From the NCBI GenBank assembly GCA_024280835.1, contig JAJRPJ010000011.1, positions 310,001 to 374,000 of the forward strand: DNA of 64,000 nucleotides. The letters are read 5' to 3'. This document shows positions 7,641-16,337 of this stretch, in pieces (within the stretch, counting starts at the first letter, position 1; each line of letters begins with the position of its first letter). Source of the DNA: Candidatus Zixiibacteriota bacterium (lineage in GTDB: Bacteria > Zixibacteria > MSB-5A5 > GN15 > JACZUZ01). Below the pieces are notes generated by a model. That model saw only the letters and a list, made by a program, of their open reading frames with translations. It was not told the origin of the DNA and ran no database searches. The position numbers and the translations under genes were made by a program.

Positions 7641-8180
7641 CTACTGATTTTTGACAAAGTTGCTATAGGTAACTGAGTACTCGTCATCGAAATAGATTTC
7701 GGTTATGTCCGAGTATTCAATACTGTGCATTGGTTTGTTCCATTCCAAATCCGTGTCAAAACTCTTCAGAATCACTGCCTTGTCTTTGAGTGAGTAAATG
7801 TAACCCATTACGAATGAGTTTCTTGCAACTATACTCCTCTCTATGCAAACACACTTCCTTTGTGTTTTTAGGCAAGTGAGAAGGCTTTTCCAGCTACCAA
7901 TGCGCAGCCAACTTGGCGAGAAGTGATTCTCCATTTCTCCAGTTGATTTGAGAATCTTTTGACCAACTATTTCGACATTGCTCCTTCTTACCTTGACGAT
8001 ATCTTTTAGTCTGATAACTCTAATTCCATCAAAATGGAATTCGCGAATGTCGTGGATCGCTACCAAAGAACGAGAGAGTCGAATTGGTATTCCCGAATAT
8101 TCATCGTTTTCACTAGGGGTATCGAGATATATTTTTATCTTACTGGATTTCGCGAGATATTTTTCTAGACGATCTTTCAT
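7641..8180 (-). CDS. Hypothetical protein, downstream member of a tandem paralogue pair
   Basis: I do not recognise a named family. The 179 residues align over their full length with the neighbouring 181-residue protein at roughly 40% identity by eye. Shared motifs are FHFDGIRVIRLKDIV...RR in the first half, SWKSLL in the middle, and VLKSFD...YSDITE near the end. Each half reads like a small beta-barrel unit (a glycine-marked strand, then strands ending in I-x-x-x-D-I), so two Sm/SH3-like folds per protein is a reasonable guess. Seven bases separate it from the upstream paralogue, so both form one operon. Confidence 0.6.
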   Translation of the reverse strand: MKDRLEKYLAKSSKIKIYLDTPSENDEYSGIPIRLSRSLVAIHDIREFHFDGIRVIRLKDIVKVRRSNVEIVGQKILKSTGEMENHFSPSWLRIGSWKSLLTCLKTQRKCVCIERSIVARNSFVMGYIYSLKDKAVILKSFDTDLEWNKPMHSIEYSDITEIYFDDEYSVTYSNFVKNQ

Positions 8181-8187
8181 TGGATAA

Positions 8188-8733
8188 TCATTTCTGAGAG
8201 CTATTGACGAACTCGCTGAAACTCACTGTGTACTCATCACCGAAACCAACTTCGGTAATATCAGAGTATTTGATTTTGTGCTTTGGTTTGCACCATTTGC
8301 CATGGGCATCAAAGCTCTTTAGTACGACACAATCGTCACTCAGGGAATGTACTTCCCCTATGGCAAAAACATCGACTTCAATTAGACCGCTCTCGACCTT
8401 TGCGCATACACTTTCTTTTTTCACAAATGCTAGCAGACTTTTCCATGAAGTTATTCGCAACCCACTTGGTTTTGCTAGATTCTTGAGCGCTCCTATCTCT
8501 TTCAGAATTCTCTGCTTGGTAACCTCAAATTCATTTCTCCTGATTCCGACAATATCTTTCAGTCTTATGATTCTGAATCCATCGAGATGGAATAGATCGA
8601 TTTCGTAAAAAGTAACCAACGTTCGGGAACGCAGAATTGGTATTCCGTAGAACGAATCGTCTTCGCCCTCAATTTCAAGTTCAATTTCGATGACGCTGGA
8701 ATTGGCTATGTGCTTATCGATTCGCTCTTTCAT
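8188..8733 (-). CDS. Hypothetical protein, upstream member of a tandem paralogue pair
   Basis: This 181-residue protein is the first gene of the two-gene duplication. It shares MK-[DE]-R at the N terminus, DGFRIIRLKDIVGIRR, SWKSLL, VVLKSFD and KYSDITEV with its partner. No signal peptide or membrane segment is seen. The ATG at 8733 has an AAGGTG site upstream. The conserved segments alternate with variable ones, as in beta-rich proteins with variable loops. Function is unknown and I infer none. Confidence 0.6.
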   Translation of the reverse strand: MKERIDKHIANSSVIEIELEIEGEDDSFYGIPILRSRTLVTFYEIDLFHLDGFRIIRLKDIVGIRRNEFEVTKQRILKEIGALKNLAKPSGLRITSWKSLLAFVKKESVCAKVESGLIEVDVFAIGEVHSLSDDCVVLKSFDAHGKWCKPKHKIKYSDITEVGFGDEYTVSFSEFVNSSQK

Positions 8734-8803
8734 TGTGGGACACCTTCAAAACATAAGTAACGAAAGTTACTCTGACAAATATGTAACTGACAATACTATT
8801 CGC

Positions 8804-9238
8804 TTAAGTTGCGGGTTTGAATTCTAGGCTTGATTTCAGGGCCGTTAGGTCTTCGGGGATGTCTTCGTAGATTTCGTTGGCGGCTTGGACGAAACTGGCG
8901 CGGTCGATGGCTTTGTCGCGAGCTACTGCTTCGATCATGTCGTAGTGACGCGCGTCTTCGAGCAAGTCGATGGTGCGATTTAGGAAGTTGATGAATTGTG
9001 CGCGCATTTCATCAGCGAGGGACATGACTTTTTCGGGATCACAGCCAGCAAAAAAATTCGCGAGACGCTCTAGTGATTTTATTCTATCGACACCAAAGAT
9101 GTTTGGTTGTTCGTCGAGCTCTTCGTCGGGTGTGTTATCGGCGGCAAAATACTGAAAACCGTCCTCGCGATTTGTAATTCGGCGCTGGAGTTCTTCAATC
9201 AATTCGAGTTTGCTTTTTATTTCTTTTTTTTGTCCCAT
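8804..9238 (-). CDS. Hypothetical helical protein
   Basis: Unrecognised 144-residue protein, rich in Glu, Asp, Leu and Ala and probably all-helical. It has no signal peptide, no membrane segment and no cysteine pair that would suggest metal binding. It ends in TAA, starts with ATG (MGQKKEIKSK), and codon use looks like that of neighbouring genes. It lies between the duplicated genes and mazG on the same strand, with gaps of 60-70 bases on each side. Confidence 0.55.
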   Translation of the reverse strand: MGQKKEIKSKLELIEELQRRITNREDGFQYFAADNTPDEELDEQPNIFGVDRIKSLERLANFFAGCDPEKVMSLADEMRAQFINFLNRTIDLLEDARHYDMIEAVARDKAIDRASFVQAANEIYEDIPEDLTALKSSLEFKPAT

Positions 9239-9297
9239 AATTGCCAGCCCTATATCAGTAGTTGCGCTTGACCCCTAGATGTCATTCCGGCTCTGCT

Positions 9298-10107
9298 TTA
9301 TTTCGTTTCTGCCTTTTTGGCCTGAGTCCAGCGACTCTCGAGTTCTGCGAGAGAGAATTCGTCCCAAGGCTTGCCTGAGTCGATGACACTCTCTTCTATA
9401 AAGGTAAACCGTCGACGAAACTTTTGCAATGATCCTTTTAGCGCTTGTTCGGGATTTATGCCTAATTTTCGAGAGAGAGAGCAGACAACAAACAGTAAAT
9501 CTCCGACTTCTTCGGTCTGTTTATCTAGGTTTTTTAGATCAATAGCTTCTTGTAATTCGCTGAGTTCTTCGTTGATTTTTTCGACTATCGGCGCTGAGTC
9601 TGGCCAGTCGAATCCGACACCTGCGGCTTTTTCACCGAGACGAAACGCTAGAGTTAAGGCGGGCATTGATTTTGGAGCGCCGTCGAGCAGGCGTTTTTGT
9701 TTTCCGTCGGCTTGGGTTTCACTGAGTTTTTGTTTTTCCCATTGCTGACGAACTTCAGCGGCGCTAGCGAGTTTGGCGTTGGCGCCGAAGACATGCGGGT
9801 GACGGCGAATTAGCTTTTCGACCACGCCTGTGATTACTTCATCAAGCTTAAAACTTTGGCGCTCTTCGCCAACTATTCCATGGAAAACAAATTGCACCAG
9901 CAAATCACCGAGCTCTTCTTTGAGTTGTTCGGGTTGGCCTTCTTCGATGGCGTCAATTACTTCGTAGCATTCCTCAATTAGGTACGGAATAAGTGTTTCA
10001 TGGGTTTGTTTGGCGTCCCACGCGCAACCATCTGGGGCGCGGAGGATTTTCATTAGAGTTACTAGACGCTCAAACGGCGGTAGGGATTTATCGGGTGGTG
10101 TCGGCAT
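9298..10107 (-). CDS. mazG: Nucleoside triphosphate pyrophosphohydrolase MazG
   Basis: The 269-residue protein carries two MazG domains. The first has the family opening (APDGCAWDAKQTHETLIPYL) and the metal-binding EECYE and EELGDLL motifs. The second has a weaker copy (ELSELQEAIDL, EEVGDLLF). MazG hydrolyses NTPs and dNTPs to monophosphates and pyrophosphate, cleaning damaged nucleotides or affecting alarmone levels. Length matches the family. It is transcribed alone or with the small gene downstream. Confidence 0.93.
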   Translation of the reverse strand: MPTPPDKSLPPFERLVTLMKILRAPDGCAWDAKQTHETLIPYLIEECYEVIDAIEEGQPEQLKEELGDLLVQFVFHGIVGEERQSFKLDEVITGVVEKLIRRHPHVFGANAKLASAAEVRQQWEKQKLSETQADGKQKRLLDGAPKSMPALTLAFRLGEKAAGVGFDWPDSAPIVEKINEELSELQEAIDLKNLDKQTEEVGDLLFVVCSLSRKLGINPEQALKGSLQKFRRRFTFIEESVIDSGKPWDEFSLAELESRWTQAKKAETK

Positions 10108-10220
10108 ACACTTATCGTTCTTTCACTGATTTGGAATTATCTCATTGTCTCAGGCAGACTGAATTGGCCTGCCCATTATGTATATTGTATCAACTCAATT
10201 CTGATTGAGCAACCGCTCTG

Positions 10221-10383
10221 AGGCCTGTTGATAAAGTCCCATTTGTTGTGTCAGGTCTTGATTTTCGCTTTTTGAAAATTGTGACCTGACACTCGCTCAG
10301 ATGGAAAGCGTCGGGTCACACAACGGCAAAAAGCGCCGTCGCAAGACCCAACGCAACGGTTTCGGGGTTTATCAACAAGCCCT
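10221..10383. repeat. 163-bp inverted-repeat element (MITE/REP-like)
   Basis: The ends AGGCCTGTTGATAAAGTCCC and GGGGTTTATCAACAAGCC are near-perfect inverted repeats and are flanked by a possible 5-bp direct repeat CTCTG (one base offset on the left). Inside is a second long hairpin, GTGTCAGGTC...GACCTGACAC, itself enclosing ATTTTC/GAAAAT. There is no coding capacity, so it looks like a non-autonomous transposon remnant or a structured intergenic repeat in the mazG-valS interval. Confidence 0.6.
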
Positions 10384-10475
10384 CTGCGGCATTCTTGAGA
10401 TATTTTGCCATGTAACTTGTTCCAGCGCATGGCGATAGTGATTATTGGCATAGTGTAAAGTTGATTAAGATAGTA

Positions 10476-10504
10476 TTGACTTCGTGTCGATGATAAAATA
10501 TGTT
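10476..10504 (+). promoter_or_regulatory. Candidate sigma-70 promoter for valS
   Basis: TTGACT, 17 bases, then TATGTT lies about 170 bases before the valS ATG. The leader that follows contains complementary segments (GCATTT/AAATGC), but no T-box signature is visible. Confidence 0.4.
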
Positions 10505-10673
10505 TTCGGCCGTCAGAGTAGTAGCGAATCTCTGGGGTATTATACCATATATATAGCTCGGCATTTGGCGATATGGACAAGCGCTGGAAATGCCAATCAC
10601 ACTCAGCCAGAACGGCAGAATTACCACAACAGTATTAGTAGAGCAGTATTTTAGAAAAGATGATTGTAAGAAT

Positions 10674-13394
10674 ATGAGTAAACAAGCAGACAAGACATCA
10701 GAGTCAACAGATTCCCAGACTGATTCACAGGCGCTGACCGCCAAGCCATATGATCCACATGAGGTCGAAGAGCGTTGGTTGGATAGCTGGGAGAAGTCAG
10801 AATATTTTCACGGCGATCCTCAGAGTTCAAAAGACCCGTACAGTATTGTCATACCTCCGCCGAATGTGACGGATATTCTCCATTTGGGTCATGCGCTCAA
10901 TAACGCGATTCAGGATATTTTGATTCGTAAACATCGCATGAGCGGCTATGAAGCCAATTGGTTCCCTGGCGCTGATCATGCGGGAATTGCGACTCAGGTT
11001 ATGGTCGAGAAGAAGTTGCACAAAGAGGGCAAGACTCGTCGCGAGTTGGGGCGTAAGAAGTTTTTGGAATTGACCCGCGGTTGGGCTGACACTAACAAAG
11101 AGAAGATTCTCGGACAACTGCGTCGAATTGGTTGTTCTTGTGATTGGCAACGCACGGCATTTACGCTTGATGAGTCACGGTCTTTGGCGGTGCGTGAGGC
11201 TTTTGTACGTTTGTATGACAAGGGTTTGATTTACCGCGGTAACCGAATTGTTAATTGGTGTCCTTCTTGTCAGACTTCGCTCTCTGATGATGAAGTTGAG
11301 CATATCGACAAGAGTGGTTCGCTGTGGTATATCCACTATAAGATTGCTGGCGTTGAGGAATATTTGACAGTCGCTACTACTCGTCCTGAGACTATGCTGG
11401 GTGATACGGCTTTGGCGGTTAATCCGTCTGATCCGAGGTTTAGTAAGTATGTTGGCAAGAGCGCTATTTTGCCGCTTTTGGATCGGGAGATTCCGATTGT
11501 CGCTGATGAATATGTTGACGCTGAGTTCGGCACGGGCGTGGTTAAGATTACTCCCGCGCATGACCCGAATGATTTTGAAGTTGGTAAACGTCATGAGTTG
11601 CCGAGTATCAATGTTCTGACACATGACGGACATATCAACGAAAACGGTGGTCGTTTCAAAGGGCTGGATAGGTATGAGGCGCGTAAGCAGATTATTGCCG
11701 AGCTTGAGAAACGCCATCAGCTTGAGAAGACCGAAGATCATGCGTTGAATGTTGGAACTTGTTATCGCTGTCACACAGTTGTTGAGCCATATTTGTCTGA
11801 CCAGTGGTTTGTGAAAATGGGACCTTTGGCGAAACCTGCGCTTGAGGCTTTTCACGAAAAGAAACTGCGTTTCCATCCTGAGTATTGGGGCAAGACATAC
11901 TTGCATTGGATGGACAATATACGTGATTGGTGTATTTCCAGACAACTTTGGTGGGGACATCGGATTCCGATTTTCTACTGTGATGACTGTAGCGAGGTTT
12001 CTGCGAGTGTCGATGTTTTGAGCGCTTGCCCGAAATGTGACTCTACTAATATCAGGCAAGAAGAAGATGTGCTTGACACATGGTTCTCGTCATGGCTGTG
12101 GCCGATGACGACTATGGGTTGGCCTGCGAAAACACCTGAGCTTGAGTTTTTCTATCCGACAAAGGTTTTGGTGACGGGTTCGGAGATTATTTTCTTGTGG
12201 GTTGCTCGGATGGTGATGGCTGGTTATGAGTTCCAAGGCGAGTTGCCGTTTAATGATGTTTATATTCACGGCACTGTGCGTGACGACAAGGGCGTTAAGA
12301 TGTCCAAGTCACTGGGCAATGGCATTGATCCGCTGGAGGTGATTGAGCAATACGGCGCTGATTCATTGCGTGTTTCGATGATACTCGCCACACCTGACGG
12401 ACAAGACCCTTGGCTCTCTAAAAACTCATTTGAGCTTGGGCGTAATTTCATAAATAAGATTTTTCAATCCTCGCGCTTCTTGCAAATGCGCACACCTGAA
12501 GGTTTCAGTTGTGATGTCTCATCTGCACCTGCTAAAGCTGGATTGGCCCTACCTGATCGTTGGATTCTCTCCAAATTGCAGAGCGCGATCGAAAATATTG
12601 AGAAGTCATTCAATAGTTTCCGTCTCTCTGCGGCTTTGAAAGAGCTGTATGATTTTGCTTGGAATGATTTCTGTTCGTGGTATATCGAACTTATCAAACC
12701 TGACACGCAAAACACTCCTATACAGGAACAGTCTTTGAGGGTGGCCTATTATGCGCTTGATTCTATTTTGCGCTTGATGCATCCGTTTGCGCCATTCTTT
12801 TCTGAGGAACTTTCGACTCGTTTGCGAGATGCTGGAATAACCAAGACTGGTGATCGTCAAACACTTTCTTTTGGACCTTGGCCAAAAACAGATTCATCAC
12901 TAACTGATGACACCGCTGAAGCGTCATTGAATTCGATCAAGGCGGTTGTTGATGGTGTGCGTTCTCTGCGTGCAGAGATGAATGTTCCGCCAGGGAAAAC
13001 TTGTGACTTGTATGTCAAAGTTAGTGACGAGAGTTACGGCAAGACACTTGAAGAGTATCACAGTTATTTCCGTTCATTGGTCAAAGTTGAGAACTTGACA
13101 GTTGGTCCTGCGGTTAAGAAGCCGCCACTTTCAGCTTCGGTTGTGGTTACTGGCGCCGAGATATTTGTGCCGCTGGAGGGACTAATTGATGTTGAGAAAG
13201 AACGCTCACGTCTTGAGAAGGAGTTGGACAAGCTCAAGGGCTTGTTAGATCGTCTACGGCGTAAGTTGGCCAATGCTGATTTCCTCAAGAACGCTCCAGA
13301 TACAATCGTGGCTCTTGAGAAGACTAAGCAAAGTGACCTAGAAGATCGGATTGCTAAGCTTGATAGTAATTTGGAGCAGTTGACTGGATGGTAG
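10674..13394 (+). CDS. valS: Valyl-tRNA synthetase
   Basis: Class I synthetase of 906 residues when started at the ATG at 10674 (MSKQADK); the 28-residue extension in the track is not typical. It shows the HIGH motif as HLGH in PPPNVTDILHLGHA, an editing (CP1) domain with TTRPETMLGDTA and the GTGVVKITPAHDPNDF stretch, the KMSKS motif (GVKMSKSLGNGIDP), a tRNA-binding helical domain, and a C-terminal coiled-coil arm (VEKERSRLEKELDKLKGLL). Two Cys-x2-Cys pairs (CPSC, and CDDC with CPKC) may bind zinc. It charges tRNA-Val. The Asp after PPPNVT, where Gly is usual, is odd. A bidirectional terminator follows. Confidence 0.97.
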   Translation: MSKQADKTSESTDSQTDSQALTAKPYDPHEVEERWLDSWEKSEYFHGDPQSSKDPYSIVIPPPNVTDILHLGHALNNAIQDILIRKHRMSGYEANWFPGADHAGIATQVMVEKKLHKEGKTRRELGRKKFLELTRGWADTNKEKILGQLRRIGCSCDWQRTAFTLDESRSLAVREAFVRLYDKGLIYRGNRIVNWCPSCQTSLSDDEVEHIDKSGSLWYIHYKIAGVEEYLTVATTRPETMLGDTALAVNPSDPRFSKYVGKSAILPLLDREIPIVADEYVDAEFGTGVVKITPAHDPNDFEVGKRHELPSINVLTHDGHINENGGRFKGLDRYEARKQIIAELEKRHQLEKTEDHALNVGTCYRCHTVVEPYLSDQWFVKMGPLAKPALEAFHEKKLRFHPEYWGKTYLHWMDNIRDWCISRQLWWGHRIPIFYCDDCSEVSASVDVLSACPKCDSTNIRQEEDVLDTWFSSWLWPMTTMGWPAKTPELEFFYPTKVLVTGSEIIFLWVARMVMAGYEFQGELPFNDVYIHGTVRDDKGVKMSKSLGNGIDPLEVIEQYGADSLRVSMILATPDGQDPWLSKNSFELGRNFINKIFQSSRFLQMRTPEGFSCDVSSAPAKAGLALPDRWILSKLQSAIENIEKSFNSFRLSAALKELYDFAWNDFCSWYIELIKPDTQNTPIQEQSLRVAYYALDSILRLMHPFAPFFSEELSTRLRDAGITKTGDRQTLSFGPWPKTDSSLTDDTAEASLNSIKAVVDGVRSLRAEMNVPPGKTCDLYVKVSDESYGKTLEEYHSYFRSLVKVENLTVGPAVKKPPLSASVVVTGAEIFVPLEGLIDVEKERSRLEKELDKLKGLLDRLRRKLANADFLKNAPDTIVALEKTKQSDLEDRIAKLDSNLEQLTGW

Positions 13395-13447
13395 GTGACA
13401 AGAGAAGATAGAACTCTGTTGGACGTGAGTTTGGCTCACCGAATATG

Positions 13448-13489
13448 AAAAGCCCCGCTACGAAGTTTTGACTTCGCAACGGGGCTTTT
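13448..13489. terminator. Bidirectional terminator between valS and the NtrC-type gene
   Basis: AGCCCCG...ACGAAGT / ACTTCG...CGGGGCT forms a long, slightly bulged stem flanked by A's on the left and T's on the right. It lies between two convergent genes and should stop transcription from both sides. Confidence 0.88.
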
Positions 13490-13510
13490 GTTTTGGGATG
13501 TTCTTGACTG

Positions 13511-14965
13511 CTATTTGATTTCGTTGAGTGCGTACTCTTTGATTTTGTAGAGCAAAGAACGATAGCTGATGTCCAGTAGCTGGGATGCTTTGCGGCGATT
13601 CCAATTGGTCTTGGTTAGCGCCGCTCGAATCAACTGACTTTCCTCTTTGGTGACGACTTTCTCAATGCGCGCTTTGAGAGAGTAGCCATCGGTCTCTGGA
13701 TCAAATGACGCGGAAAACTTCTCGTGAATGTGAGCTGTTGGGGTTGTGCTATAGCTGCCATTTGTCTCATATGGCGCTTGTGCCACAACACGAGATGAAG
13801 TTGCCAGTAGGTCATTGACAATCGATTCGTCATTGCGGACTACCATTTGTTTGATGAAGTTTTCAAGTTGACGAACATTGCCAGCCCACTCAAAATCGAT
13901 GAGCTTTTTCATTGTCTCAGATGAAATATCTGGCAGTGACTTCTTGTACATCTTATTGTAGCGCTCGATAAAGTGATTTACCAAGAGCGGAACATCATCA
14001 GGTCGTTGACGCAGTGGCGGCAAGCCGAGAGTGATCTCATTGAGGCGATAGAATAAATCGTCGCGGAATTGTTTAGCGCTAATGGCTTCTTCGAGATTCT
14101 TGTTGGTCGCACTGACAATTCGCACATCCACGCGAATGTTTTGCACTCCACCCACTCGCACGAATTCTCGCTGTTCGATGGCTTGCAAGAGTTTTGACTG
14201 TAACTCAATGGGCATATCACCGATTTCATCAAGAAAGATTGTACCCTTGTCGGCGACTTCGAAGCGTCCCTGTTTGGTTTTGTGAGCGCCAGTGAAAGCG
14301 CCTTTTTCGTAGCCAAAGAGTTCGGCCTCAAGCAGGTCACGTGGGATTGCGGCGCAATTGACTTTGACGAAAGGTTTCTTGGCGCGAGGTGATTTGCTGT
14401 GTAATGTGCGCGCGGCAATTTCTTTGCCTGTGCCAGATTCACCACGAATTAGGACTGTTAGTTCTGATGGAGCAACTTGCTCGACAAGCTCTCGCACTTT
14501 GGCCATGGCGGCTGATTCGCCAATAAACATATTGCCGTCACGTGAGGCGCTCAACTCTTTTTGTAGGCCGACAACTTTGTTTTTGAGTTTACGACGTTCG
14601 ATGGCGGTTTTCAGATGAATACCGACTTCTTCGATTTCGAAGGGTTTTTTGATAAACTCAGTCGCGCCACGTTTCATGGCTTCGACAATCATTTCGGTCT
14701 CGGCGTGACCTGAGAGCATGAGCACATCAGGGTGATTTTCAACTTTCTTTAGTTTGTCTAAAACTTCGAGGCCGCTCATACCTGGCATTTTGATATCTAG
14801 CAGGATGATATCAGGCGACTCGGTAGTCACCATTTGGATGCCTTCGATACCGTCTCGGGCGGATTTGAATTCAAAATCACCAGAAAGGCCTTTGTTCAGC
14901 ATCCATGACACATTTGGATCATCGTCGATTACTAGCACTTTCAATTGTTCTGACTTGCGCGGCAT
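13511..14965 (-). CDS. Sigma-54-dependent response regulator, NtrC family
   Basis: The 484 residues read REC domain (1-125, phospho-acceptor Asp57 in LLDIKMPG, Lys in KKPFE), AAA+ sigma-54 interaction domain (about 145-375, Walker A GESGTGKE, the sigma-54-contacting GAFTGA loop, Walker B IFLDEIGD), and a Fis-type HTH at the C terminus (RRKASQLLDISYRSLLYKI). It should activate sigma-54 promoters when phosphorylated. The split histidine kinase encoded 250 bases upstream on the same strand is the natural partner. Targets are unknown; I found no good sigma-54 promoter nearby. Confidence 0.95.
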   Translation of the reverse strand: MPRKSEQLKVLVIDDDPNVSWMLNKGLSGDFEFKSARDGIEGIQMVTTESPDIILLDIKMPGMSGLEVLDKLKKVENHPDVLMLSGHAETEMIVEAMKRGATEFIKKPFEIEEVGIHLKTAIERRKLKNKVVGLQKELSASRDGNMFIGESAAMAKVRELVEQVAPSELTVLIRGESGTGKEIAARTLHSKSPRAKKPFVKVNCAAIPRDLLEAELFGYEKGAFTGAHKTKQGRFEVADKGTIFLDEIGDMPIELQSKLLQAIEQREFVRVGGVQNIRVDVRIVSATNKNLEEAISAKQFRDDLFYRLNEITLGLPPLRQRPDDVPLLVNHFIERYNKMYKKSLPDISSETMKKLIDFEWAGNVRQLENFIKQMVVRNDESIVNDLLATSSRVVAQAPYETNGSYSTTPTAHIHEKFSASFDPETDGYSLKARIEKVVTKEESQLIRAALTKTNWNRRKASQLLDISYRSLLYKIKEYALNEIK

Positions 14966-15215
14966 ATTGCAGTATCCTTACTCACACTCCGTGACAACTG
15001 CTCTAAGGAACAGTTTGTGGCAACTTTTCTTAGAGGCTTGTATTTAGCGCCTCTATTGATTTGTATCGGCTGGAGAGTGTGAAAAGTGGAGCGACTTTGC
15101 GGCAATTAGATTCGCATGTGCAATGCTAGTTCATTCTTACCAGAGACATGTGACAAGCTAGCGTCCATATTGAAACAACTGGGACTAGCATTACTTAAGG
15201 GCATAAACGCAAGCG

Positions 15216-16337
15216 TCAGATATTGCTATCAACAGTTATGTCTTCCATAGGAAAATACAGAGTAAAGGTAGCGCCTTCATCTTCCTCGGACGTTACTGTG
15301 ATTGTTCCGTTGTGTGCGGACATGATTCGTTCGACAACAGCCAAGCCAAGTCCAGTGCCAGTTTCTTTGGTAGTAAAGTATCTATCAAATAGCTTTGAAA
15401 TATCTTGTTTCTTGATGCCTGTTCCCGTGTCCATGATTGAGAGGGCTAGGTAGTCACTACTTTTGAAATCTGGACGGTCAATTTTTCCCCTAACAGTTAA
15501 TTCTCCACCGTCAGGCATGGCATCCACGGCGTTCATCATCAGATTTAACAAGACTTCAAACACTTGATTTTTGTTTACAATCACTTCCCAGTTTGTGTCG
15601 GAGAAGCTAAATTGTGTGGTGATGCGATGCTTTTGCAAGTCGGGTGCGACTAACTCAATCGCTCTGACAACTAGGCGCCGTAGGTCTGTTTTTTCGGCTT
15701 CGTATTTGTGAGGTTTCGAAAAGTCAACTAGCTCACTGACTAGTTCGTTTAGCCGATGTGACTCTTCTTCAATTAGCCGAATCAATTGCGAGCTATCTTC
15801 GCTGGCGCTATCGCCGATTTCTTTTCTGAGAAGGCCGATTGAGCCTTTGATGGCTGTTAGTGGCTTACGTAAATCGTGCGATATCTCTGATATCATATTG
15901 CCCATAGTTAAGAGCCGTGAAGCATTTAGCATGGCTCTTTCCTTTTCGAACAGCGAAGCCGATTGGGATACAACAATATCTGCTAGAGAGCGCTCATGGA
16001 TATTGTAGTCATCCAAGTAGCTAGTGCCGAAGCAAAACAAATAAGTCACTGCCCCCCCCCGACTAACTGGCGCTACCATGAAGGCATCGTTAGCATCGCA
16101 TCCAAGGCCAATACGTGGCAGGCATTCGGCGATATACGTTTCCAAGTCTTTGCGATTTGATGTTTCCATGCGCTCAACCGCTACGCCACGGATTACAGGA
16201 TCGCTTACTTTGTCATCACCGAAAACAATATTCCCAGAATCGGAGTATTCCATTTGCTTTCCGTAGGCGCCAACGGCTTTTAGAGTTTGTGTACGATTGT
16301 CGTTTTGGAGCCAAATACAATATTCAAGAGGTATCAA
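15216..16337 (-). CDS. Histidine kinase, C-terminal half of a REC-GAF-GAF-kinase interrupted by in-frame TAA
   Basis: The 373 residues begin with a GAF-like segment (PLEYCIWLQNDNRTQTLKAVGAYG) followed by a dimerisation helix with the phosphorylated His in HDLRKPLTAIKGS, then a HATPase_c domain (NLMMNAVDAM, MDTGTGI, TKETGTGLGLAV). The first codon, TTG, comes immediately after the TAA that ends the upstream ORF, in the same frame, so this looks like the second part of one protein. A run of nine G (nine C on the plus strand, 16052-16060) encodes part of VSRGGAV. It probably phosphorylates the NtrC-type regulator downstream. Translation as a separate protein would need re-initiation at TTG. Confidence 0.75.
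   Translation of the reverse strand: MIPLEYCIWLQNDNRTQTLKAVGAYGKQMEYSDSGNIVFGDDKVSDPVIRGVAVERMETSNRKDLETYIAECLPRIGLGCDANDAFMVAPVSRGGAVTYLFCFGTSYLDDYNIHERSLADIVVSQSASLFEKERAMLNASRLLTMGNMISEISHDLRKPLTAIKGSIGLLRKEIGDSASEDSSQLIRLIEEESHRLNELVSELVDFSKPHKYEAEKTDLRRLVVRAIELVAPDLQKHRITTQFSFSDTNWEVIVNKNQVFEVLLNLMMNAVDAMPDGGELTVRGKIDRPDFKSSDYLALSIMDTGTGIKKQDISKLFDRYFTTKETGTGLGLAVVERIMSAHNGTITVTSEEDEGATFTLYFPMEDITVDSNI

Noticed and set aside
8756-8771. Small hairpin AGTAAC-GAAA-GTTACT upstream of the paralogue pair
   Set aside because: A 6-bp stem with a GAAA loop and no T run; too short to call a terminator or operator without other copies.
10251-10744. Minus-strand ORFs of 109 and 100 residues in the mazG-valS gap
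   Set aside because: They lie in the inverted-repeat element and over the valS promoter and start; sequences look like non-coding translation.
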